Shown here: one piece after another, positions 44,168 through 53,840 of the stretch
Numbering within the stretch: position 1 is the first letter of the stretch
How the letters are laid out: the number at the start of each line of letters is the position of its first letter
DNA from: Pseudomonas sp. Choline-02u-1
GTDB taxonomy: Bacteria > Pseudomonadota > Gammaproteobacteria > Pseudomonadales > Pseudomonadaceae
DNA length: 64,000 nucleotides
Direction: 5' to 3'
Assembly: GCF_002836515.1 (NCBI RefSeq)
Contig: NZ_PJBC01000013.1
Location: 124,001-188,000 of the forward strand
Notes under the pieces: generated by a model
Databases searched by the model: none
The model's input: only the letters and a program-made list of their open reading frames with translations
Told to the model about the DNA's origin: nothing
Position numbers and translations under genes: made by a program

Positions 44168-46863
44168 GTGAGTCGGGCAAAGGAACAGCCATCGCTACAT
44201 GGGCAAAGCGTTACATCAGTACTTTTGACTTGGCACTCGTATCGATTGATCCAGGTGAAAAGGCTCCGAAAGGCCTAGGGTGGAATAAGCCCGGAGGCTA
44301 TATCACCGACGCCAACACGGCCGAGGCGTTCTGGCAACGAAACCCAAATCACAACCTTGGCGTCGTGCTGGGGCCGAGCCGCGTTTGTTCACTGGATGTT
44401 GATGACGTTCAATGGACGCGACATGTTCTGTATGAACTGTTGGGCCTTGACCTTGATGCGATGGCAGTAGTGTTCCCGACTATCGTCGGGAATCCGCTGC
44501 GATTCCGGGTGGTGTTCAAGGTGCCGGAAGGCATCGAACTCACGCGTCATTCACTTTCATGGCCGAATGAAAAAGACCCGGACGGTTCTATTTTCAAACG
44601 GTTGATGGACAAGGCTAAGGTTGCGAAAGAGCAGGGTGATCTTGGCGCAGAAGCTGCTGCACGAACCGAAGCCGAGCCGTTCAAACGTTTCACGGTCTTT
44701 GAACTACGTGCGGGATTGGTGCAAGACGTATTTCCACCATCAATTCATCCCGGTACCGGCAAACCTTACATCTGGAAAACCGCTCCAAATGCTACTGACG
44801 GGCTGCCGAGGCTGACCAACGAGCTGCTTACCATTTGGCAGAATTGGGAGTTTTTTAAGCGAGATGCTGAAGCTGCGTGTCCATGGGCGATTGTGCCACC
44901 AAAGCCACCGGTCAAAACCCAAAAGCGTCCTGCACTCGGTGGCGGCAAACAGCCCTCGGTAATTGATGAATTCAACCGTTGTCACGATGTTGCGGAGCTT
45001 CTTCGTGCCCATGGATACATCAAGCGAGGCAATAAGTGGCTGTACCCTCAAAGCAGCACCGGTCTGCCAGGGGTGACGATCAGTGAGGACAAGGTTTATT
45101 CGCACCACGGTGCTGACCCTCTCGCGAACGGGCATCAGAACGACGCCTTTGAAGTGTTCTGCTTACTCGAGCACGGTGGCGACCAGTCGAAGGCTGTGAG
45201 GGATGCTGCGCGAATGTTGGGCATGCAATACGCCGCCCGTCCAGATCCGAATGATCTTCCCCCCACCCCATCCGGTGAATTGAGCGGGCCGATCTCCGAC
45301 GAAACATGCCCGTCCAGCGAGGCCGCTCCTGCTCCTGACGGGGGGGCGGGGGAGGTCATAACGTTGGATCACATTCTGCGTCGTTTTGCGTTGGTCGAGG
45401 GCACCACGCACGTGTGGGACTGCGACCAATCGAAGGTAATGAAGAAGTCCGCCTTCGAAGCTCGCGTGGGCAAGCCTCTGGCCAAAGCCTGGTTGGACGA
45501 CACCGGAAAGAGGCTGATTTCTGACGACCATGTTCGCGAGATCGAGCAGGCGCGCCGCATGGCTGGGAAGAAAGGCGGTGCATTCGGGATGTCTCCAACC
45601 GATCGCTACGTTTACATCGATGGCACCAAAGACGTTTGGGATCGGGAAAAGAAGCGGCGTATAGCCGAGGGCGCGGTGAAGATGGCGCTGGGTGACACTT
45701 ACCCGCTGTGGTTGAACAGCAGTGAGCGCCGCACCGTCGATGTTGAACACATCGTGTTTGATCCGACCATGACGAAGGATCCTGCGGTGTACATCAATAC
45801 CTTTGACGGGTTGCCGCTTGAGCCAGTCAGGGATGATGCAGCGTGTGCCAACCTGCGTTGGCTGATTTCTTTTCTTTGTAACCACGATGAAGCTGCAACC
45901 GATTGGCTAACTCGCTGGCTGGCGTATCCGCTGCAACACCTCGGCGCCAAGATGGATACCGCTGTGTTGATGCATTCGATCATGGAAGGTTCGGGCAAGA
46001 GCCTTTTGTTCGCTGACGCACTCGGCATGCTTTACGGCCAATACGCGGCGACTGTTGGTCAGACGCAATTGGAAAGCAGTTTCAACGCGTGGCAAAGCCG
46101 CAAATTGTGGTCGGTATTTGAAGAGGTCGTCAGTCGCGATCAACGTTACAACCAGGTGGGCAAGATCAAGCACTTGATCACTGGTAAAACGGTGCGGATG
46201 GAGTCGAAATTCATTAATGGCTGGGAAGAAGCCAACCACATGAACGCGGTGTTTCTCAGCAACGAGATTCTTCCGTGGCCAATCAGCGACAGTGATCGAC
46301 GAATGCTGGTCATGTGGCCTATGGAGACCCTGCCAGTCGCAAGGCAAAAGGCGATTGGTCGTGAACTGGAGCAGGGTGGGGTGGCGGCGCTCTACGGTTG
46401 GTTATTGTCGGTCGATCTAGGGGACTTCAACCAGCGTACGCGGCCGCCATCGACCGAGGCGCGTGAGCGTTTGGTGGCCTTGAGCCGGGCCGGCTGGCAA
46501 ACATTCTTGCATCTGTGGAAGTACAGCGAGCTGGGGCATGGGCTTTGGGGACCGTGTCTATCGACCGACCTCTATTCGTTGTTTCTCGAATGGTGCCAGC
46601 GCAACAAAGAGCACGTGATGAGTCAGACCAAGTTCTCTCTATTTATCAGTTCCGAAGTGGATAAAACGCGGGCGATACCTTGGACTGACGGCAATAACCG
46701 TCGCTTCGGCGCGTTTTTCTTTCCTGTGGATCTGGATGCTTCCCCGCCCCCATCACTCAAGGCGGCAGAGCTGGGCAAGCAGGTGGAGAACTGGCGGGCG
46801 AAGGCTAAGCTGGCGGGCTGGCACGTGGACAGCTGGGATCACATCAAGGCGCTTGCAGCATGA
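44164..46863 (+). CDS. Phage primase-helicase (AEP-type primase plus DUF5906 helicase)
   Basis: The protein has 899 residues. The N-terminal 200 residues resemble a bifunctional primase-polymerase domain: LGVVLGPSRVCSLDVDDVQ supplies the acidic metal-binding DxD. The C-terminal half is an SF3-like helicase with Walker A MEGSGKSLLF near residue 607 and the family sequences VKMALGDTYPLWLN and VFLSNEILPWPISDSDRRMLVM. It would prime and unwind phage DNA at the origin. The ATGA overlap with the TraR-like gene shows coupling. A repeat block that may be its target follows directly. Confidence 0.88.
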   Translation: MSESGKGTAIATWAKRYISTFDLALVSIDPGEKAPKGLGWNKPGGYITDANTAEAFWQRNPNHNLGVVLGPSRVCSLDVDDVQWTRHVLYELLGLDLDAMAVVFPTIVGNPLRFRVVFKVPEGIELTRHSLSWPNEKDPDGSIFKRLMDKAKVAKEQGDLGAEAAARTEAEPFKRFTVFELRAGLVQDVFPPSIHPGTGKPYIWKTAPNATDGLPRLTNELLTIWQNWEFFKRDAEAACPWAIVPPKPPVKTQKRPALGGGKQPSVIDEFNRCHDVAELLRAHGYIKRGNKWLYPQSSTGLPGVTISEDKVYSHHGADPLANGHQNDAFEVFCLLEHGGDQSKAVRDAARMLGMQYAARPDPNDLPPTPSGELSGPISDETCPSSEAAPAPDGGAGEVITLDHILRRFALVEGTTHVWDCDQSKVMKKSAFEARVGKPLAKAWLDDTGKRLISDDHVREIEQARRMAGKKGGAFGMSPTDRYVYIDGTKDVWDREKKRRIAEGAVKMALGDTYPLWLNSSERRTVDVEHIVFDPTMTKDPAVYINTFDGLPLEPVRDDAACANLRWLISFLCNHDEAATDWLTRWLAYPLQHLGAKMDTAVLMHSIMEGSGKSLLFADALGMLYGQYAATVGQTQLESSFNAWQSRKLWSVFEEVVSRDQRYNQVGKIKHLITGKTVRMESKFINGWEEANHMNAVFLSNEILPWPISDSDRRMLVMWPMETLPVARQKAIGRELEQGGVAALYGWLLSVDLGDFNQRTRPPSTEARERLVALSRAGWQTFLHLWKYSELGHGLWGPCLSTDLYSLFLEWCQRNKEHVMSQTKFSLFISSEVDKTRAIPWTDGNNRRFGAFFFPVDLDASPPPSLKAAELGKQVENWRAKAKLAGWHVDSWDHIKALAA

Positions 46864-46875
46864 CTATTTTCAAAA

Positions 46876-47180
46876 GTGTGTTGGGTGTGTTGAGTGTGTG
46901 TCGGGTTGATTTTGAATACCCCACACAATTTGAGTGCCCTAATCACATGCCTTCGCGGGTGTTGTGTGGGGTGTGTTGGGTTTTGTGTCGCGCACGCGCA
47001 TGCATGACGTTCTTTGCATCGAATTCAATAGAAGGATTTTTTTCTTATGCGAAGACTAATAAACCCAACAAACCCAACAAACCCAACACACTCAACTCAA
47101 GTACGATTAAAGCATTGGATTTAAAGGGATTTATTTGTGTTGGGTTTGTGTCGGGTTGTGGTTTTTCTGTGTTGGGTTCG
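46876..47180. repeat. Iteron-like repeat block, candidate phage replication origin
   Basis: Copies of GTGTTGGGT(T) or close variants lie at 46878, 46887, 46898, 46973, 47139, 47148 and 47171 on the plus strand. Three tandem AAACCCAAC units plus one ACACTCAAC (47061-47096) are the same element on the other strand. An AT-rich stretch at 47021-47060 sits between. A frame of 114 codons crosses the block but is read poorly and resembles no protein, so I treat this 337-base gap (46864-47200) as non-coding. Position right after the primase supports an origin. Confidence 0.6.
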
Positions 47181-47200
47181 GTTTTGCGGGGGGCAGGGCT

Positions 47201-47683
47201 GTGATTGAGTCAATGGAGTTGTTGCTGAAACATTGGGGCGAGCAATGCCGACAAGGCGGTGAGGCTGGTGGCATGGGCAGCCCGATGGCCACGATCATGG
47301 AGTGGGGCGGCTGTGCGCCGCGCGGCACGCCCGGATCACGGATCCTTCTTGGCGGTGGCGCAGGTCCAGATGCAGTTGCTCAGGAAGTTGGTGCCGCTCT
47401 TTCCGAGATTGCCCGTCAAGATGGTCGGGGTGAGAGGCTGCAACAGTTGGCAGTTTTGCGTTATGGCTTTGACCCTGCGCCGACATGGGCGGCGCAGATG
47501 CATGAACTTGGTTACGTCTCAAAGGCGAAGCAAACCTACTACGATCTTGTGCACCGCCTTCATGTCCGACTCTTTGAGGTGCTGGCCGAGCGCAAGGACG
47601 CACGTAAGTGGCTGACCGTTGGTCGGGGCGCTTTACCTCAAAGTCTCCTCAAAGTTGCGTCAAAGTTGCGTCAAGTTGGATAA
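47201..47683 (+). CDS. Phage antitermination Q-like protein (tentative)
   Basis: The protein has 160 residues from a GTG at 47201, preceded by GGCAGGG; an ATG at 47213 is an alternative. The N-terminus MELLLKHWGEQCRQG resembles phage antiterminators of the Q type. It is followed by an acidic helical stretch and the C-terminal YVSKAKQTYYDLVHRLHVRLFEVLAE. Its place just before the holin and terminase genes is that of a late regulator. The family assignment is uncertain. Confidence 0.5.
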   Translation: MIESMELLLKHWGEQCRQGGEAGGMGSPMATIMEWGGCAPRGTPGSRILLGGGAGPDAVAQEVGAALSEIARQDGRGERLQQLAVLRYGFDPAPTWAAQMHELGYVSKAKQTYYDLVHRLHVRLFEVLAERKDARKWLTVGRGALPQSLLKVASKLRQVG

Positions 47684-47874
47684 CCGAAAATGCCCCCTTT
47701 TCGGTTCCGTACTCAGGGGGTAAAAAGTCCCCACGATATGGATTCTGCGCCTTGGCGCTTCCCCGAGCACGTGCTGTGCACTTCGTCCTGGCGTATGCCG
47801 CGACATTGAAAACCCTGCCCTCCGGCGGGGTTTTCTTTTTTGTGTTCGGCATGCTCCTTCACTTGAGGCACAAC
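47684..47874 (+). promoter_or_regulatory. Late-leader region with hairpins before holin
   Basis: This gap contains an inverted repeat (CCCCCT...AGGGGG near 47691-47720) and a terminator-like hairpin at about 47809-47842 (AAAACCCTGCC / GGCGGGGTTTT, T-run). It ends 33 bases before the holin ATG. It may be the late promoter and attenuator region controlled by the Q-like protein. No gene is seen. Confidence 0.5.
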
Positions 47875-48219
47875 ATGACAAATGAGCAGCAAGCGCTGGC
47901 AGAAATGCCGATCTGGTTGGTGATCGTCCTGGCTCTGGTCGGCGGCGTATCCGGTGAGATGTGGCGAGCAGACAAGGATGGTGCCCGTGGCTGGGCGCTG
48001 ATGCGTCGGCTTGCGCTTCGATCCGGTGCCTGCATTGTCTGCGGAGTCTCGGCAATGATGCTGATGATCGCGGCGGGTATGTCGCTCTGGACGGCGGGCG
48101 CCTTGGGTTGTCTCACGGCAATGGCCGGTGCAGATGTTGCCATTGGCTTGTACGAACGCTGGGCTGCCAAGCGGCTTGGCGTGTGCGATGTCCCGCCGAA
48201 TGGCAGCGGACCAGCCTGA
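47875..48219 (+). CDS. Phage holin-like membrane protein
   Basis: The protein has 114 residues with three hydrophobic segments (about 15-30, 50-70 and 75-92) and a basic C-terminus, as in lambda-type class I holins. It would make the inner-membrane pore for lysis. No endolysin is seen next to it in this window. TTGAGGCACAAC precedes the ATG. Confidence 0.72.
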   Translation: MTNEQQALAEMPIWLVIVLALVGGVSGEMWRADKDGARGWALMRRLALRSGACIVCGVSAMMLMIAAGMSLWTAGALGCLTAMAGADVAIGLYERWAAKRLGVCDVPPNGSGPA

Positions 48220-48365
48220 AACCGCCGGGGACCCTGGGGTTATTCGGAGGGTACGGGGTCGGAAACCCGCAGGAAACTGTTAGCCGCAGGCTTCCCAGCT
48301 TACTGAAATTTCAATCATTGAAATCTTGAAAGGATTCATTGAAATACGTTGAAAAAGGAGGGCTC

Positions 48366-48968
48366 ATGACAGAACCAACCTACCTGTCAAAGAGCGCCTT
48401 CGCGGCTCGGCTCGGCAGGTCGCCGAGCTACATCACTTGGCTGAAAGACAACAACCGGCTGGTACTTTCGCCGAATGGTAAACAGGTTGATGTACATGCC
48501 ACCGAAGCGCTGATTCGCGACACCGCAGACCCGAGCAAGGCCGCTGTTGCCGAACGACACCAACAGGACCGGATTCAGCGCGACGTTTACAGCCAACTAT
48601 CCAGCCAGGCCGAGCCGACTTCAACGGCTGCGCCGCCGCTCACGATTACACCTGCGGGGCAGCTCCCCGACTTCCAGAAGGCCCGGGCACTGCGCGAGCA
48701 CAACTTGGCACAGCTCGCCGAGATCGAGTTGCACAAGGCCAAGGGTTCGCTGGTTGCCCTCTCGGCGGTGCAGTCCGGCGCTTACAACGCCGGTCGCATG
48801 CTGCGCGATCAACTGCTGGGCATGCCGCCGCAACTGGCTCCAGAACTGGCGTCGATGACCGACCCTTGGGAAATCGAAAAGCACCTCACGGCGGCGATCC
48901 GCCGCTCGCTTGAAGACGCAGAACGCATATCTTCAGCGGATCTTGAACACGCACTGACCACGAGTTAA
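48366..48968 (+). CDS. Phage terminase small subunit-like protein (DUF1441 type)
   Basis: The protein has 200 residues. An N-terminal helix-turn-helix (YLSKSAFAARLGRSPSYITWLKDNNRL) recognises DNA, and a helical middle and C-terminus with RMLRDQLLGMPPQLAPELA follow, as in the DUF1441 family next to GpA-type large terminases. It would select phage DNA at the packaging site. GAAAAAGGAGG precedes the ATG at 48366. Confidence 0.82.
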   Translation: MTEPTYLSKSAFAARLGRSPSYITWLKDNNRLVLSPNGKQVDVHATEALIRDTADPSKAAVAERHQQDRIQRDVYSQLSSQAEPTSTAAPPLTITPAGQLPDFQKARALREHNLAQLAEIELHKAKGSLVALSAVQSGAYNAGRMLRDQLLGMPPQLAPELASMTDPWEIEKHLTAAIRRSLEDAERISSADLEHALTTS

Positions 48969-48972
48969 GCCC

Positions 48973-50994
48973 ATGCCCACGGAAATTCCCGACGGTGCAG
49001 AGGTGTACCGCGAGGCGTATTTCCGTGGGCTACGGCCCGACCCGGATGTCTGGATCGATCAGTGGGCCGATGAGTACATGCGAATCCCGCGTGACACCGG
49101 CGCCGCTGAGCCGGGCCAGTACCGCACCTCGCGTACACCGTATGCCCGCGAGCCCATGCGGTGCCTATCGCCGGCTCACCCCTGCAAGCGCGTGATCACC
49201 ATGGTCGCGTCGCAGCTAATGAAAACTCAGATCGGCCTGAATTGGATTGGCGGCCTAATGCACATGGCACCGTCGAATATCCTGGCGTTGCTGCCAAGCC
49301 TCGGCCTGGCCAAACGGGTGTCCTCGCGCATCGGCAAAACGATCAAGGCAACGCCGGTGCTACGCGAACGCGTGGCGGCCAACCGCTCGCGGGATTCGCG
49401 CAACACGATGGACACCAAAGAGTTCGAGGGTGGCACGTTGTACGTCACCACCGCCGGATCGGCCGCCAACTTGTCGGAGCTGTCGGCTCGCTACGTTTAC
49501 GGCGATGAAATTGATCGCTGGGAAGTCGATATCGGCGAGGAGGGCGACCCCATTGAACTGGCGGAAACCCGGGGCAGTACCTTTGGCCGTAACGCCAAGT
49601 TCTACTTCTCCAGCTCGCCGACGATCAAGGGCGCCTCGCGAATCTCCGACCTATTCGACGGCAGTGACCAGCGTCATTACTACGTGCCGTGCCCGTACTG
49701 TGGGCACATGCAGGTGCTTGAGTGGGAGAACCTTCTTTACTCGGCCGACTTCAGCGTAGTGCATTACAAATGCGCGGCGTCCGGGATGGACTGTGATGTA
49801 CTGATTGATGAGTACCACAAGGGTGAAATGCTCGCCAAAGGCGAGTGGCGCGCTCATGCCGAGGGGGACGGCGAAACGGTGGGTTTCCACCTTAACGCGT
49901 TGTATTCACCGCTTGGTTGGATGGATTGGAAGTCGCTGGCCAAGCAATTCGAGAAGGCGAAAAAGGCCCAGGCCAAAGGCGATCTTGAGCCCATGCAGGT
50001 GTTCTACAACACCCGTCTGGCGAAGGTTTGGGACGCTGCTCAAGAGCAGACCAAAGCCGACGTTCTGAGGCAGCGCGCGCGGTTGGAAGGCTACACCCTT
50101 GGCTCTCTGCCGGCGGCGGTGATGATGATCACCGGCGCCGTTGACGTTCAAGCCAACCGGCTGGAATTCATGGCCATGGGCTGGGGCGTCGGCATGGAGC
50201 GCTGGGTCGTTGATTTCCAGATAGTTTCGGGTGATCCCGCAGACGAACGCACCTGGACGGCGCTGGACGAATTGCTCAAGGCCAAATATCGCCATCCGTG
50301 CGGTGTCGGTCTGGGCATTCTTGCGGTGGCCGTTGACTCCGGTGGTCACCACACCGATGAGGTCTACCAATTCTGCCGCGTTCGTCGCTGGCGGAATGTT
50401 TTCGCCATCAAGGGGGCGAGCAAACCCGGCAAACCGGTAATTGCTCAACGCCCGTCCATGGTCGACGTGACTTGGAAAGGACAGACCGAACGCAACGGTG
50501 CCGAGCTTTGGTTCGTCGGTACCGATACGGCGAAGGACTGGATCTACAACCGCTACCCGTTTGAGTCCGGGCCGGGCGCGTTGCACTTCGCAAATGACCT
50601 GCCAGACGACTTCTTCGACCAGTGCGTAGCAGAACGCAAGGTCGCCCGTTATGTGCGTGGCCACAAGCGCATCGAATGGGTGAAGGGCAAGGCCGAGCGC
50701 AACGAAGCGCTCGATCTGATGGTGTATTGCCTCGCCATGGCGCATTACCTGGGCCTCCACCGATATAAGGAACACGACTGGGAGCGCGTGCGTCAGTCCT
50801 TGGCGCAGTCCGGACTGTTTGACGAAGCGCCTGGCATCAAGCCCGTTCAAGGTGAACGGATCGATAGTCTTGGCCCGGCTCCCCCTGTTCGGCCCCCGGC
50901 TTCACCACCCGTTGTTCCGGTCGTGTCACCGCGTCCAGCAGCAACACCACCTCAACGCCGCAGCTCCACCAGCGGCTACCTGAAGAGACGCTGA
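48973..50994 (+). CDS. Phage terminase large subunit, GpA (lambda) family
   Basis: The protein has 673 residues. The ATPase region contains VASQLMKTQIGLNWIGG near residue 78 (Walker A-like) and LSARYVYGDEIDRWEVD near residue 173 (Walker B DE). The nuclease region follows, with MITGAVDVQANRLEFMAMGW and VAVDSGGHHTDEVYQFC. A Zn-like CPYCGH lies between. It cuts concatemers and pumps DNA into the prohead. It follows the small subunit by 4 bases. Confidence 0.95.
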   Translation: MPTEIPDGAEVYREAYFRGLRPDPDVWIDQWADEYMRIPRDTGAAEPGQYRTSRTPYAREPMRCLSPAHPCKRVITMVASQLMKTQIGLNWIGGLMHMAPSNILALLPSLGLAKRVSSRIGKTIKATPVLRERVAANRSRDSRNTMDTKEFEGGTLYVTTAGSAANLSELSARYVYGDEIDRWEVDIGEEGDPIELAETRGSTFGRNAKFYFSSSPTIKGASRISDLFDGSDQRHYYVPCPYCGHMQVLEWENLLYSADFSVVHYKCAASGMDCDVLIDEYHKGEMLAKGEWRAHAEGDGETVGFHLNALYSPLGWMDWKSLAKQFEKAKKAQAKGDLEPMQVFYNTRLAKVWDAAQEQTKADVLRQRARLEGYTLGSLPAAVMMITGAVDVQANRLEFMAMGWGVGMERWVVDFQIVSGDPADERTWTALDELLKAKYRHPCGVGLGILAVAVDSGGHHTDEVYQFCRVRRWRNVFAIKGASKPGKPVIAQRPSMVDVTWKGQTERNGAELWFVGTDTAKDWIYNRYPFESGPGALHFANDLPDDFFDQCVAERKVARYVRGHKRIEWVKGKAERNEALDLMVYCLAMAHYLGLHRYKEHDWERVRQSLAQSGLFDEAPGIKPVQGERIDSLGPAPPVRPPASPPVVPVVSPRPAATPPQRRSSTSGYLKRR

Positions 50995-50995
50995 T

Positions 50996-51202
50996 ATGTC
51001 ATTTACCCAGAAGCACCTCGACGCGGTTGAGGCGGCCATTGCTCGCGGTGAAAAAACTGTGCGCTACACCGACCGCACCGTGGAGTACCGCACCGTCGAT
51101 GAACTGCTTAGGGCTCGCGAAGAAATTCGTTCGTCGCTGGTCAGCGCGGCCGGGCCACGTTCGCGCGTGGTCCGGCTGTTCCACGCAGGGAAGGGGGTCT
51201 GA
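50996..51202 (+). CDS. gpW-like head-tail joining protein
   Basis: The protein has 68 residues, the size of lambda gpW. It starts MSFTQKHLDAVEAAIARGEKTVRYTDRTVEYR, typical of the family. It plugs the portal vertex before tail attachment. It overlaps the portal gene by 1 base. Confidence 0.88.
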   Translation: MSFTQKHLDAVEAAIARGEKTVRYTDRTVEYRTVDELLRAREEIRSSLVSAAGPRSRVVRLFHAGKGV

Positions 51203-52683
51203 TGGCCCGCCATTTTCCGACGCTGACCCGTAACGGATTTGTGCTGCCGTCCAACATTAAAGCCAGTTACGAAGGCGCTGGTGAGGGCCGCCGATCCACT
51301 GGCTGGGACGCTCCCGACAATGGGATCAACAGCATCAACACCCCGGCACTGCGCAACCTGCGGTCGCGTTCTCGGGCAGCGGTTCGCAATGATCCGTATG
51401 CCTTCAACGTCATCGACAAGCGCGTCAGCAATCTGATCGGCACCGGCATCACCCCTCGGCCGACGACTGACGATGATGCCTTGCGCAAGCTGCTGCAGGA
51501 ACTGTGGGGCGATTGGGTCGATGAGTCCGACGCCGATGACCGAACCGACTTCTACGGCCAGCAGGCGCTGGTGGCGCGCACGGTGGAAACCTCGGGCGAA
51601 TGCTTCGTCCGGTTGCGTCCTCGCAGCCTGGATGAAGGCTTGGCGGTTCCGCTCCAGTTGCAGATCCTCGCACCGGAGTTTGTACCGCACGACAAATTCG
51701 AATCCACCAAAAACGGCAACGTCATCCGCGCCGGCATCGAGTTCACCCCCGGCGGCAAGCGGGTGGCGTACCACATGTACCTGTCGCATCCGCGCGATGC
51801 GGCCTCGCTGAACGCCGGCTACAACCAACTGGTGCGCGTGCCGGCCGCTCAGGTTCTGCACATCTTCGAACCGGTCGAGCCGGGCCAGCTGCGCGGTGTG
51901 CCGCGATTATCGCCGGTACTCAAACGTCTGCGCAGTCTCGACAACTACGACGACGCCGTGTTGTTCCGGCAGGAAGTGGCCAACCTGTTCGCTGGTTTCA
52001 TCAAGCGCCCGGCGCCGGAATCGGGGCAGACGCCCCGCGATCCAGTCACCGGCGCGTTGCTGGATCTGGATCGCGACGGCTTCACCCCGATGGTCGCGCT
52101 CGAACCCGGCACGATGCAGGAGCTGGGGGCAGGAGAGGAGGTTGAGTTCTCCAAACCACCAGACGCGGGCAACAACTACCCGGACTTCATGCGGCAGCAA
52201 TTGATGGCTGCAGCGGCGGGTAGCGGTACGCCTTACGAGATCCTCACCGGCGACATGCGCGGGATCAACGACCGAGCGCTGCGGGTGGTGCTCAACGAGT
52301 TCCGACGCCGCCTGGAACAGCTGCAGTTCAGCGTGTACGTCCATCAACTCTGCCGCCCGGTGCGTGCCGCGTGGATGGACATGGCCGTTCTGTCGGGTGT
52401 TCTGGTACTGGACGATTACGCACAGAAGCGCCGTCAGTACCTGCGCACTCGCTGGGTGCCACAAGGCTGGGCCTACATCCAGCCGGTGCAGGACGTGCAG
52501 GCACGCCGGATGGAAGTACAGGCCGGCTTTTCCTCTCGCAGCGAGATGGTGCTGCGCACCGGCTACGACGCCGAAACGGTCGATCTTGAAAACGCCGCCG
52601 ATCTGGCACGGGCCACAAAACTGGGCCTCAACTACAACACCCTTGATGCCGTCGAAGACACCGACGACAAGGAGCAACCATGA
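51202..52683 (+). CDS. Phage portal protein, lambda family
   Basis: The protein has 493 residues. VRNDPYAFNVIDKRVSNLIGTGI near residue 55 and PRLSPVLKRLRSLDNYDDAVLF near residue 230 match the lambda gpB portal family. It forms the dodecameric channel for DNA entry and exit. The gene is coupled to gpW upstream and to the protease downstream (ATGA overlap). Confidence 0.94.
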   Translation: MARHFPTLTRNGFVLPSNIKASYEGAGEGRRSTGWDAPDNGINSINTPALRNLRSRSRAAVRNDPYAFNVIDKRVSNLIGTGITPRPTTDDDALRKLLQELWGDWVDESDADDRTDFYGQQALVARTVETSGECFVRLRPRSLDEGLAVPLQLQILAPEFVPHDKFESTKNGNVIRAGIEFTPGGKRVAYHMYLSHPRDAASLNAGYNQLVRVPAAQVLHIFEPVEPGQLRGVPRLSPVLKRLRSLDNYDDAVLFRQEVANLFAGFIKRPAPESGQTPRDPVTGALLDLDRDGFTPMVALEPGTMQELGAGEEVEFSKPPDAGNNYPDFMRQQLMAAAAGSGTPYEILTGDMRGINDRALRVVLNEFRRRLEQLQFSVYVHQLCRPVRAAWMDMAVLSGVLVLDDYAQKRRQYLRTRWVPQGWAYIQPVQDVQARRMEVQAGFSSRSEMVLRTGYDAETVDLENAADLARATKLGLNYNTLDAVEDTDDKEQP

Positions 52684-53840
52684 GCAAGAAAGCGCGACCG
52701 CGCATTTACAACCGCGCAGGCAAACGCGTCGAAGTTCAGGACAAGACCTGGTACGCCCTGCAGGCCAGCGGAGAGGCCACCGAGCGAGTGATCGAGGTTT
52801 TCGTCTATGGCGAGATCGGCGCGTGGGGCATCACTGCCAACCAGTTCGTGCAGGATCTGCGCGCCATGGATGACGGTGTGTCTCCGGTGATCGCCGCGTT
52901 CAACAGTATCGGCGGTGACCTGTTTGACGGTCTGGCCATGCACAACGCGCTGTCACGTCTGGGCGAACGTTGCACCGGACGAATCGATGCGCTTGCTGCC
53001 AGTGCCGCGAGTGTCGCCGTGTGCGGTGCACACCGCGTAGTCATCGCGGCGAACGCCATGTTGATGATTCACAACCCATACACCTATGCAGGCGGTGGCG
53101 CTGAGGACTTCCGGCGGGTCGCTGATGTATTGGATCAAACCTTGGAGGCGATCATCGCGGCCTATAAGGCCAAGGCGCCCGACATCGATGATGCCGAGCT
53201 GCGGCGGATGGTTGATGCCGAAACCTGGCTGACTGCTTACGAAGCGGTGGCTCTTGGTCTTGCAGACGAAGTCGGCGACGGCATCAAGGTCAAAGCATGC
53301 CTCGGTCAAGGCGCGGTGTTGCAACGGTTCCAGCACGCTCCGGCTGAGTTGGTAGCGCAGCTCGACGAGCCAACTGAACCAGATCCTGAACCTGAACCGG
53401 AACCTGTGGATCCGCCGCTGGTGCCGCCTGTGGTCGACTCGGCCAAGTTGGCACTGATGATCACTCAGCGTTGCACAACGGCGGGCATCAGCAACCTGGT
53501 CGAGCCACTGCTCAAGTCCACTCAGCTTGAAAGCGAAGAGATCGTTTTGGCGGGGCTGGCACGCGCCAAGGCGGTGAACGACCTCTGCGTGGCCGCGCGT
53601 CTGCCGGAATTCAGCGCCGAGTATGTCGCGGCCGGTCTGGATGCGGCGGCGGTGCGTGCGCGTCTCTTCGACAAGATTGTCACCAGCGGCAAGGGCTTTG
53701 AGATCGACAACAGCCTGCCACTGGACGATGACCCGGCACCTAAGGTGCAAGCCAAGAAAATTGATCAGCCATCTATCTGGTCGGCCCGCCAAGCTGCCCA
53801 CACAGGTAAATCCCATTCCGCTACAGGAGCAAGACGATGA
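52680..53840 (+). CDS. Head maturation protease, ClpP/S49-like, with scaffold-like tail
   Basis: The protein has 386 residues. The ClpP-like fold (about 35-215) includes ITANQFVQDLRAM, the Ser region LAASAASVAVCGAHRVV near residue 110, and His in MLMIHNPYTY near residue 126. The C-terminal part has an acidic Pro/Glu-rich linker and a helical region, as in lambda gpC/Nu3 scaffolding. It processes the prohead proteins. Confidence 0.88.
   Translation: MSKKARPRIYNRAGKRVEVQDKTWYALQASGEATERVIEVFVYGEIGAWGITANQFVQDLRAMDDGVSPVIAAFNSIGGDLFDGLAMHNALSRLGERCTGRIDALAASAASVAVCGAHRVVIAANAMLMIHNPYTYAGGGAEDFRRVADVLDQTLEAIIAAYKAKAPDIDDAELRRMVDAETWLTAYEAVALGLADEVGDGIKVKACLGQGAVLQRFQHAPAELVAQLDEPTEPDPEPEPEPVDPPLVPPVVDSAKLALMITQRCTTAGISNLVEPLLKSTQLESEEIVLAGLARAKAVNDLCVAARLPEFSAEYVAAGLDAAAVRARLFDKIVTSGKGFEIDNSLPLDDDPAPKVQAKKIDQPSIWSARQAAHTGKSHSATGARR

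Noticed and set aside
47061..47096. CRISPR-like short repeat array
   Set aside because: The 9-base AAACCCAAC units are contiguous with no spacers, so this is a tandem iteron array, not CRISPR.
46860..47204. 114-codon frame across the repeat block
   Set aside because: It opens by overlap with the primase stop but is built from iteron-like repeats (NKPNKPNKPN, VGFVSGCGF), lacks a separate binding site and resembles no protein.
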